DNA of 5,231 nucleotides from assembly GCA_045631445.1 (NCBI GenBank), contig JAZQUS010000063.1, positions 1 to 5,231 on the forward strand. Reading direction: 5' to 3'. The stretch is from RGIG4608 sp045631445 (GTDB lineage: Bacteria > Bacillota > Clostridia > Oscillospirales > CAG-272). The position numbers were made by a program, and so were the translations under genes. Within the stretch, counting starts at the first letter, position 1. Every line of letters starts with the position of its first letter. This document shows, piece by piece, positions 1 through 5,231 of the stretch. A model generated the notes under the pieces. The model saw only the letters and a list, made by a program, of their open reading frames with translations, had not been told where the DNA came from and ran no database searches.

Positions 1-74
1 CCAAGCGGTCTTAGGAAGACAAGACCTGATAACAACTCCTTGGCTCACAGAACGACATGGCTACGATCCGACTT
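1..74. other. Sequencing-adapter contamination (MGI/BGI DNBSEQ), not genomic
   Basis: This stretch is library adapter left in the assembly. Positions 1-22 match the last 22 bases of the 32-base DNBSEQ forward-read adapter (its ...CTTAGGAAGACAA end). Positions 23-32 (GACCTGATAA) sit where the 10-base sample barcode belongs. Positions 33-74 match, base for base as I recall it, the reverse complement of the 42-base reverse-read adapter, beginning CAACTCCTTGG and ending CGATCCGACTT. The order adapter, barcode, adapter, insert is that of the circularised DNBSEQ template. Independently, the rpoC reading frame shows no resemblance to the beta' family before about position 76 and perfect resemblance after it. 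The first 10 bases of the forward adapter are absent, so the contig or the window begins inside the adapter. Confidence 0.97.
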
Positions 75-75
75 G

Positions 76-2418
76 GAACACCCCGTAATGCTCAACCGTG
101 CGCCCACACTTCACCGTCTTTCTATTCAGGCGTTCGAGCCCGTTCTTGTAGAAGGACGTGCAATCAAGCTTCACCCCCTTGTATGTCCTGCGTTCAACGC
201 GGACTTTGACGGTGACCAGATGCCCGTTCACGTGCCCCTTTCTGCAGAAGCACAGGCAGAAGCAAGATTCCTTATGCTTTCAGCTAATAACTTGCTTAAG
301 CCCGTTGACGGTCGTGCAGTAACAGTTCCTTCTCAGGATATGATCCTCGGTTCTTACTATCTTACAATGGATAAGCCCGGTGAACCTGGTGAGGGAATGA
401 TATTCCGTAACTTTGATGAAGCCCTTATGGCTTATGAAAATAAAGTTCTTGGTCTCCATGCTCCTATTAAAGTAAGAGTTGAGAAAGAAATTGACGGCGT
501 AATGCAGTCCAAGGTAATTAACGCAACACTCGGACGTCTTATCTTCAACCAGGCAATTCCTCAGAATCTTGGTTTTGTGGATAGAACAAATCCCGAAACA
601 ATGTTTGACCTTGAAATTATGTTTGTTACAAAGAAGAAGGAACTTGGTCAGCTTATCGACAGATGTATTAAGTACAACGGTACTCCTGTCTGCGCGGAAA
701 TGCTTGATAATATTAAGGAAATGGGTTACAAATACTCAACTCGTGCTTCCTTCTCAATCTCTGTTTACGACATGACAATTCCTCAGGAAAAGAAGCCCTT
801 CATTGCAGAAGCAGAGAAGAAGGTTGAAACTATTCGTAAGCATTATAATCGCGGTACACTTTCTGAAGAAGAAAGATATAATAGTGTAGTTAGAATTTGG
901 GATCAGACAACAAAAGAGGTTACTGATGCCCTCCTTCGTAGCTTTGATACATTTAACCCCATCAAGATCATGGCGGACTCCGGTGCCCGTGGTTCTATCC
1001 AGCAGATGCGTCAGCTTGCAGGTATGCGTGGTCTTATGTTTGCTGCGAACGGTAAAACAATCGAGCTTCCTATTAAATCTAACTTCCGTGAAGGTCTTAA
1101 TATCACAGAGTACTTCATGGGTGCTCGTGGTTCACGTAAATCACTTTCCGATACAGCGCTTAGAACAGCTGACTCTGGTTACCTTACACGTCGTCTTGTT
1201 GACGTTTCTCAGGACGTTATCGTTACTGAAGAAAAGTGTGACACAACAAAGGGTGCTTGGGTAAGCGAGAACGTAGACGCTAAGGAAGGTAATGTTCTTG
1301 AAACACTTACAGATAGAATTGTTGGTAGATATACAATTGGCGAGGTTGTTCATCCTGAAACAGGAGCAGTTATCGTTGGTAATGACGAAATGATCTCTGA
1401 AGAGCAGGCAAAGGCAATTGAAAAAGCAGGCATTAAGAAGGTACAGATTCGTTCTCTTATTCAGTGTCACGCTAAGCACGGCGTATGTGCTCATTGCTAC
1501 GGTGCAGACCTTGCATCTGGTAAGAGAGTAAGCGTTGGTGAAGCAGTTGGTATCATCGCGGCTCAGTCCATCGGTGAACCTGGTACGCAGCTTACAATGA
1601 GAACATTCCACTCCGGTGGTGTCGCAGGTAGCGATATTACACAAGGTCTTCCTAGAGTTGAAGAACTTTTCGAAGCTCGTCAGCCCAAGAAGGCAGCTAT
1701 CATGACTGAGCATAGTGGTATTGCCCGTGTTCAGCTTGGTGAAAATGCTAATGTTCACGATGTATTTGTTACAAGCGAAGAAACAGGTGAACAGGTTAAA
1801 TATGCTATTCCTTACGGTACAAAGCTTGCCGTTGTTGACGGTCAGCACGTAACTCGCGGTCAGGTTCTTACAGAAGGTAGTAAGGCACCTGCAGATATCC
1901 TTAGAATTCAGGGCCTTGATGAAGTTTACTCTTACATCATTACTGAAACACAGAAGGTTTACCGTGGTCAGTCCGTTTCTGTAAACGATAAGCATATCGA
2001 AATTATTGCTCGTCAGATGACAAGAAAGGTTCGAATTGAAGAACCTGGTAACACAGATCTTCTTTCTGGCTCTGTTGTTGACGTTTCTGAATTCGAGGCA
2101 GAAAACAATAAGGTTCAGGCAAGAATTGATGCAGGTGAGGTTGATCTCACATTTGCAACATATAGCCCCGTGCTTCTTGGTATCACAAAGGCTGCTCTTG
2201 CAACAGAATCCTTCCTTTCTGCAGCTTCCTTCCAGGAAACAACAAGAGTTCTTACTGACGCAGCTACAAATGGTAAGATTGACCACCTCAGAGGTCTTAA
2301 GGAGAACGTAATTATAGGTAAGCTCATTCCTGCAGGTACAGGTATGAGATGCTACCATAACGTAAGCGCTCGTCCTGTTTCCAAGACTGAAGAAGTAGTT
2401 GAAGAAATTGCTGAATAA
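76..2418 (+). CDS. rpoC: DNA-directed RNA polymerase subunit beta', C-terminal ~780 residues (5' end missing)
   Basis: Catalytic large subunit of RNA polymerase, which forms one side of the active cleft. The first complete native codon is GAA at 76, giving EHPVMLNRAPTLHR, a conserved beta' block; about 400 N-terminal residues (first zinc site, lid, rudder) are missing. The catalytic Mg-binding motif NADFDGDQM lies at 196-222, with its three aspartates intact. The bridge helix spans about 1105-1215 and ends TALRTADSGYLTRRLVDV. Four cysteines of the second zinc site are at 1237, 1465, 1486 and 1495. The trigger loop contains LTMRTFH (1591-1611) with the catalytic Met, Arg and His. There is no large insertion in the trigger loop, as expected for Bacillota. 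Odd points are Pro directly after the catalytic motif and several bridge-helix substitutions. The open frame extends back to a TTG at 40, but that lies in adapter sequence and must not be used as a start. The stop is TAA, followed by a hairpin. The gene is truncated by the assembly, not biologically broken. Confidence 0.98.
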   Translation, partial: EHPVMLNRAPTLHRLSIQAFEPVLVEGRAIKLHPLVCPAFNADFDGDQMPVHVPLSAEAQAEARFLMLSANNLLKPVDGRAVTVPSQDMILGSYYLTMDKPGEPGEGMIFRNFDEALMAYENKVLGLHAPIKVRVEKEIDGVMQSKVINATLGRLIFNQAIPQNLGFVDRTNPETMFDLEIMFVTKKKELGQLIDRCIKYNGTPVCAEMLDNIKEMGYKYSTRASFSISVYDMTIPQEKKPFIAEAEKKVETIRKHYNRGTLSEEERYNSVVRIWDQTTKEVTDALLRSFDTFNPIKIMADSGARGSIQQMRQLAGMRGLMFAANGKTIELPIKSNFREGLNITEYFMGARGSRKSLSDTALRTADSGYLTRRLVDVSQDVIVTEEKCDTTKGAWVSENVDAKEGNVLETLTDRIVGRYTIGEVVHPETGAVIVGNDEMISEEQAKAIEKAGIKKVQIRSLIQCHAKHGVCAHCYGADLASGKRVSVGEAVGIIAAQSIGEPGTQLTMRTFHSGGVAGSDITQGLPRVEELFEARQPKKAAIMTEHSGIARVQLGENANVHDVFVTSEETGEQVKYAIPYGTKLAVVDGQHVTRGQVLTEGSKAPADILRIQGLDEVYSYIITETQKVYRGQSVSVNDKHIEIIARQMTRKVRIEEPGNTDLLSGSVVDVSEFEAENNKVQARIDAGEVDLTFATYSPVLLGITKAALATESFLSAASFQETTRVLTDAATNGKIDHLRGLKENVIIGKLIPAGTGMRCYHNVSARPVSKTEEVVEEIAE

Positions 2419-2428
2419 TTAAAATCGA

Positions 2429-2454
2429 TCCCGACACTCATTTGAGTGTCGGGA
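2429..2454 (+). terminator. Probable intrinsic terminator after rpoC
   Basis: A near-perfect inverted repeat begins 11 nt after the rpoC stop. CCCGACACTC (2430-2439) pairs with GAGTGTCGGG (2444-2453) around an ATTT loop. An extra A-T pair can close within the loop and a T-A pair can extend the base. The stem is long and GC-rich and has an A-rich 5' flank. The 3' flank (AATTGGTCTTTATA) is only partly T-rich, so termination may be incomplete, or the hairpin may protect the 3' end. Its position between rpoC and a strong promoter fits the end of the rpoBC transcript. Confidence 0.75.
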
Positions 2455-2518
2455 ATTGGTCTTTATATGGTGATATTAAACAAAAATAAAAACAAAAAAT
2501 TGTATATGTTGTGCAAAA

Positions 2519-2548
2519 TGCGAAAAAAATAAAAAAATAATATTTTTC
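2519..2548 (+). promoter_or_regulatory. AT-rich UP-element-like tract upstream of the rpsL promoter
   Basis: Immediately upstream of the -35 box lie two A-runs (AAAAAAA, separated by a T) followed by TAATATTTTT. This A-tract then T-tract layout at roughly -65 to -37 resembles UP elements, which bind the RNA polymerase alpha C-terminal domains at strongly expressed promoters. The preceding stretch (2455-2518) is also very AT-rich and holds nothing else I can identify. Assignment is by composition and position only. Confidence 0.5.
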
Positions 2549-2577
2549 TTGACAAAACGGCATTTTAGTGATATAAT
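2549..2577 (+). promoter_or_regulatory. Sigma-A/sigma-70 promoter for the rpsL-rpsG-fusA operon
   Basis: The -35 box TTGACA (2549-2554) and the -10 box TATAAT (2572-2577) are both perfect matches to consensus and are separated by the optimal 17 bp. A TG dinucleotide at 2569-2570, one base before the -10 box, also makes this an extended -10 promoter. Transcription would be expected to start around 2584, giving an rpsL leader of about 120 nt. The context fits: it lies after the rpoC terminator and before a strongly expressed ribosomal operon. Confidence 0.92.
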
Positions 2578-2583
2578 AAACTG

Positions 2584-2704
2584 TAATTATTTGTGAAAAT
2601 AGGGCAATTTGGCGCTTTTTTATGAGTAATTAATTTGATTTGACAGTATCACGGCATTTGTCGTGTCTGTATAAACATTAAATTTTTGAAGAAGGAGGAA
2701 GAAA
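2584..2704 (+). promoter_or_regulatory. Predicted 5' leader of rpsL mRNA with an imperfect hairpin
   Basis: This is the predicted untranslated leader between the promoter and rpsL. The clearest structure is an imperfect hairpin at 2643-2670: ACAG (2643-2646) pairs with CTGT (2667-2670), and CACG (2650-2653) pairs with CGTG (2662-2665), with a small asymmetric internal loop between them and an 8-nt apical loop. It ends 21 nt before the Shine-Dalgarno sequence AAGGAGG (2692-2698), which sits 6 nt before the rpsL ATG. The hairpin could be a ribosomal-protein leader, an mRNA-stability element or chance; I do not recognise it as a named RNA family. Confidence 0.4.
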
Positions 2705-3121
2705 ATGCCAACCTTTAACCAGCTTGTAAGACAGGGACGTAGCGAGAAGGTTTATAAGTCCAAAGCACCCGTGCTTCAGAAGGGCTTTAACACACTTCAC
2801 AATGAGCCTACCGATCAGCACGCACCTCAGAAAAGAGGAGTATGCACAAAGGTATCTACAACAACACCTAAGAAGCCTAACTCAGCTCTTCGTAAGATCG
2901 CAAGAGTAAGACTTACATATGGTCTTGAAGTAACAACCTATATCCCCGGTATCGGCCACAACTTGCAGGAACACTCCGTAGTACTCATTCGAGGCGGAAG
3001 AGTACGTGACCTGCCCGGTGTACGTTACCACATCATCCGCGGTACACTCGACGCACAAGGCGTAGCGAACCGTAACCAGAGCCGTTCAAAATACGGTGCA
3101 AAGAGACCTAAGAAGAAATAA
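2705..3121 (+). CDS. rpsL: 30S ribosomal protein S12
   Basis: S12 is a core small-subunit protein at the decoding centre, where it supports codon-anticodon checking and carries the main streptomycin-resistance positions. The 138-residue product is full length for the Bacillota form. It starts MPTFNQLVRQGR and has the conserved PQKRGVCT (41-48), TPKKPNSALRK (54-64), GHNLQEHSVVLIRGGRV (84-100) and RSKYGAKRPKKK C-terminus. Relative to E. coli S12 it has the 13-residue N-terminal insertion seen in many Gram-positive bacteria. Lys56, equivalent to E. coli Lys43, is intact. Residue 101, equivalent to E. coli Lys88, is Arg (codon CGT at 3005-3007) in GGRVRDLPG. Asp102 is the equivalent of the residue methylthiolated by RimO in E. 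coli. The ATG start is set by AAGGAGG at 2692-2698. The stop TAA is followed directly by an in-frame TAG. It is the first gene of the str operon. Confidence 0.99.
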   Translation: MPTFNQLVRQGRSEKVYKSKAPVLQKGFNTLHNEPTDQHAPQKRGVCTKVSTTTPKKPNSALRKIARVRLTYGLEVTTYIPGIGHNLQEHSVVLIRGGRVRDLPGVRYHIIRGTLDAQGVANRNQSRSKYGAKRPKKK

Positions 3122-3276
3122 TAGGTCAAAACAAAAAGGTATAAAGCAAAATATTCGCTCGTCTGAAAGAGCTGCATAAATTTAATGTTTAAGGCAGACC
3201 ACGCCGACGTGCATTTACAGAAGAAATGCTTTTGAGTACCAATGATTTCATAATATTAATGAAGGAGGGAAGTAAA
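3122..3276 (+). promoter_or_regulatory. rpsL-rpsG intergenic region with several possible RNA helices
   Basis: This 155-nt gap is long for an operon of this kind and holds no gene. Short complementary segments are visible: GTCTG (3161-3165) with CAGAC (3195-3199), CACG (3200-3203) with CGTG (3208-3211) around CCGA, and GCATTT (3211-3216) with AAATGC (3224-3229) around a 7-nt loop. In E. coli the equivalent gap carries the site where S7 represses its own synthesis, so a similar role is plausible here. I could not match these helices to the known S7 target or to the 16S rRNA site, and I see no convincing promoter or terminator. Confidence 0.35.
3262..3268 (+). promoter_or_regulatory. Shine-Dalgarno site that fixes the rpsG GTG start
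   Basis: AAGGAGG lies 8 nt before the GTG at 3277. It favours that GTG over the upstream in-frame ATG at 3226, which lacks a comparable site and would add 17 residues not found in the S7 family. Confidence 0.93.
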
Positions 3277-3747
3277 GTGCCGAGAAGAGGTAAAATTTCC
3301 AAAAGAGACGTATTGCCGGATCCCCTTTACGGATCTAAGCTTGTAACAAAGCTTATCAACAATGTAATGCTTGACGGTAAAAAGGGAGTAGCACAGAAAA
3401 TCGTATACGATGCATTCGCAATCGTAGAAGGCAAGACAGGTGAGAATCCTGTAGAAGCTTTCCAGGCTGCTCTTGAAAACATTATGCCTGTACTTGAGGT
3501 AAAGGCTCGCCGTGTAGGCGGTTCTACCTATCAGGTTCCCATGGAGGTAAGAGCTGAAAGACGTCAGACTCTTGGTCTCCGTTGGCTCGTTGGTTATTCC
3601 AGAAAACGTGGTGAGCGCACAATGGCAGAAAGATTAGCAAACGAAATTATGGATGCTAAGAATGGTGCAGGCGCTGCATTCAAGAAGAAGGAAGAAACAC
3701 ACAGAATGGCAGAAGCAAACAAGGCTTTTGCACACTACAGATATTGA
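3277..3747 (+). CDS. rpsG: 30S ribosomal protein S7
   Basis: S7 is a primary 16S rRNA-binding protein that nucleates assembly of the 30S head and lies near the E site; in E. coli it also represses translation of the str operon mRNA. From the GTG start the product is 156 residues, the usual bacterial length, starting MPRRGKISKRDVLPDP. Family blocks follow in order: SKLVTKLINNVMLDGKKG (22-39), ENIMPVLEVKARRVGGSTYQ (70-89, the beta-hairpin arm region), VPMEVRAERRQTLGLRWLV (90-108), and the C-terminal EETHRMAEANKAFAHYRY. The in-frame ATG at 3226 is rejected because the family starts at MPRR and the strong ribosome-binding site serves the GTG. The stop is TGA, and fusA begins 18 nt later, consistent with one transcript. 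No anomalies are seen in the protein. Confidence 0.99.
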   Translation: MPRRGKISKRDVLPDPLYGSKLVTKLINNVMLDGKKGVAQKIVYDAFAIVEGKTGENPVEAFQAALENIMPVLEVKARRVGGSTYQVPMEVRAERRQTLGLRWLVGYSRKRGERTMAERLANEIMDAKNGAGAAFKKKEETHRMAEANKAFAHYRY

Positions 3748-3765
3748 TTTTAAAGGAGACTTACA

Positions 3766-5231
3766 ATGCCAAGAGAATATTCGCTTGAAAAAACAAGAAA
3801 CATTGGTATTATGGCGCACATTGACGCTGGTAAGACCACAACTACTGAGCGTATCTTGTTCTACACAGGTAAGACTCATAAAATCGGTGAAACTCATGAA
3901 GGTTCTGCAACAATGGACTGGATGGCACAGGAGCAGGAGAGAGGTATTACAATCACTTCTGCTGCAACAACTTGCTATTGGGCAAAATCAGAGTTCCACA
4001 ACGATGCTGCTGCAACAAAAGCAAATACACATCGTATAAATATTATCGACACACCCGGACACGTTGACTTCACAGTTGAAGTTGAACGTTCACTTAGAGT
4101 ACTTGACGGTGCTGTTACAGTACTTTGTGCTAAGGGTGGTGTTGAACCTCAGTCTGAAACAGTATGGCGTCAGGCTAACAAATACCAGGTTCCCCGTATG
4201 TGCTATGTAAATAAGATGGACATTAACGGTGCGAACTTCTACCGCGTTGTTCAGATGATTAAGGATAGACTTCATGCTCCCGCAGTTCCGATTCAGCTTC
4301 CTATTGGTTGCGAAATGGACTTCAAGGGTGTTATCGACCTTATGTCAATGAAGGCTGAAGTTTACTATGATGAACAGGGCAAAGATATGAGAGAAGAAGA
4401 GATTCCTGCAGATATGCTTGATAAGGCACAGGAATATCACGCAGCAATGGTTGAATCCATTTGCGAAACAGATGAAGAATTGTTCGAAAGATACTGTATG
4501 GAAGATGAAATTTCCGTTGAAGAACTTAAGGCAGCTCTTCGTAAGGCAACAATCGACAATAAGATCGTTCCCGTAGTTTGCGGTACATCTTATAGAAACA
4601 AGGGCGTTCAGAAGCTTCTTGACGCTATCGTTGATTATATGCCTTCTCCTCTCGATATTCCCTCTATCAAGGGTGTAAATCCTGATACAGAGGAAGAAAC
4701 AGAAAGACCCGCAGGAGATGAGAACCCCTTCTCAGCTCTCGCATTCAAGATTATGACAGACCCATACGTTGGTAAGCTTTGCTTCTTCCGTGTTTACTCC
4801 GGTATCGTAGCAGCAGGTACAAACGTATATAACTCCACAAAGAACAAGCACGAAAGATTCGGCCGTGTTCTTCAGATGCATGCTAACGACCGTAAGGATA
4901 TCGACGTATGCTACAGTGGTGATATTGCGGCTGTTGTATCTACAAAATATACAACAACAGGTGACACATTCTGTGATCAGAAGAATCCCGTAATCCTTGA
5001 GTCTATGGAATTCCCTGAACCTGTTATTTCAGTTGCTATCGAGCCTAAGACCCGCGCAGGTCAGGAAAAGATGGGTATCGCTCTTGCAAAGCTTGCAGAA
5101 GAAGACCCCACATTCCGTACCTATACTGACGAGGAAACTGGTCAGACAATCATCGCAGGTATGGGTGAGTTGCACCTTGAAATTATCGTAGACCGTTTGC
5201 TTCGTGAATTTAAGGTAGAAGCTAACATCGG
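3766..5231 (+). CDS. fusA: Elongation factor G, N-terminal ~488 residues (3' end beyond window)
   Basis: EF-G is the cytosolic translational GTPase that drives tRNA-mRNA translocation and, with RRF, ribosome recycling. The start ATG has AAGGAG (3753-3758) 7 nt upstream. The protein begins MPREYSLEKTRNIGIMAHID, as expected for the family. All GTPase motifs are present: P-loop AHIDAGKT (17-24), switch I RGITIT (59-64), switch II DTPGH (95-99), NKMD (149-152) and the G5 CGTS (272-275). Domain II follows (about 310-400, with FSALAFKIMTDP at its start), then domain III with GMGELHLE (465-472 region). The frame is open to the last base and stops in VEANI, so about 200 residues (rest of domain III, domains IV and V) lie outside. 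The CAKGGVEPQSETVWRQA segment is of clostridial type. The loop between switch I and switch II (about residues 73-89) is longer than in E. coli EF-G. Tuf is the likely next gene, but it is not in the window. Confidence 0.98.
   Translation, partial: MPREYSLEKTRNIGIMAHIDAGKTTTTERILFYTGKTHKIGETHEGSATMDWMAQEQERGITITSAATTCYWAKSEFHNDAAATKANTHRINIIDTPGHVDFTVEVERSLRVLDGAVTVLCAKGGVEPQSETVWRQANKYQVPRMCYVNKMDINGANFYRVVQMIKDRLHAPAVPIQLPIGCEMDFKGVIDLMSMKAEVYYDEQGKDMREEEIPADMLDKAQEYHAAMVESICETDEELFERYCMEDEISVEELKAALRKATIDNKIVPVVCGTSYRNKGVQKLLDAIVDYMPSPLDIPSIKGVNPDTEEETERPAGDENPFSALAFKIMTDPYVGKLCFFRVYSGIVAAGTNVYNSTKNKHERFGRVLQMHANDRKDIDVCYSGDIAAVVSTKYTTTGDTFCDQKNPVILESMEFPEPVISVAIEPKTRAGQEKMGIALAKLAEEDPTFRTYTDEETGQTIIAGMGELHLEIIVDRLLREFKVEANI

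Noticed and set aside
40..75. TTG at 40 as a start codon for a 792-residue protein
   Set aside because: It lies inside library adapter sequence, and the residues encoded before position 76 have no counterpart in RpoC.
1141..2358. 405-codon open frame on the minus strand, antisense to rpoC
   Set aside because: It lies wholly within a clear rpoC coding frame. The translation is rich in Cys, Asn and Thr and resembles no family, and its openness follows from the codon bias of the sense strand.
2601..2621. Attenuator-like GC segment followed by six Ts in the rpsL leader
   Set aside because: No stable stem can be formed directly before the T-run; only two to three pairs are available.
2622..2633. 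Three-codon mini-ORF (ATG AGT AAT TAA) in the rpsL leader
   Set aside because: There is no Shine-Dalgarno sequence, and such short frames arise by chance in AT-rich sequence.
2640..2675. Second promoter with TTGACA (2640-2645) and TATAAA (2670-2675)
   Set aside because: The spacer would be 24 bp, too long for sigma-A, and no -10-like hexamer occurs at the right distance.
3232..3254. Promoter in the rpsL-rpsG gap using TTGAGT and CATAAT
   Set aside because: The spacing is only 11 bp and both boxes are imperfect.
3226..3276. Upstream in-frame ATG for rpsG adding 17 residues
   Set aside because: The extension is absent from S7 proteins and has only a weak ribosome-binding site; the GTG at 3277 has AAGGAGG at ideal spacing and gives the canonical MPRRG start.
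5161..5190. Fusidic-acid resistance residue in EF-G (Ile at the S. aureus Leu461 position)
   Set aside because: Ile is also the residue in E. coli and other ordinary EF-G proteins; the His equivalent to S. aureus His457 is intact.

Overview
The window is an ordinary, highly conserved housekeeping locus, all on the + strand: the 3' part of rpoC (RNA polymerase beta'), then rpsL (ribosomal protein S12), rpsG (S7) and the first ~70% of fusA (elongation factor G). This rpoC / str-operon order is standard in Bacteria. The sequence style of all four proteins, the strong AAGGAGG Shine-Dalgarno sites, the perfect sigma-A promoter and the moderately AT-rich codon choice suggest a Bacillota member, most likely an uncultured-type anaerobic Clostridia. 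That placement rests on recalled family sequences, not on a search. I see no mobile element, CRISPR array, tRNA or rRNA, and no accessory gene system.

Layout: positions 1-74 are not genomic. They match the ligated MGI/BGI DNBSEQ library adapters around a 10-base barcode. Real sequence begins at about 75, inside rpoC, so the open frame that seems to start at a TTG at 40 has an artefactual N-terminus. rpoC ends at 2418 and is followed by a strong hairpin (2430-2453), probably a terminator. An AT-rich tract and a full-consensus extended -10 promoter (TTGACA, 17 bp, TATAAT; 2549-2577) follow. A predicted leader of about 120 nt containing an imperfect hairpin leads into rpsL (2705-3121). A 155-nt gap with several small potential helices separates rpsL from rpsG (GTG start at 3277, stop at 3747). 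fusA follows after 18 nt (start 3766) and runs off the window end.

Together the genes encode parts of the transcription and translation machinery. The terminator plus promoter suggest the str operon is transcribed separately from rpoBC, with rpsL-rpsG-fusA as one mRNA. The rpsL-rpsG gap is where S7 feedback control acts in E. coli, but no such site is proven here.

The points most worth a second look are the adapter contamination, an arginine in S12 at the position of E. coli Lys88 (a streptomycin-resistance position) using a codon that implies an old change, uncommon residues in the RpoC bridge helix and beside the catalytic motif, and possible RNA regulatory structures in the two intergenic regions. 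I did not find convincing evidence of an undescribed biological system.
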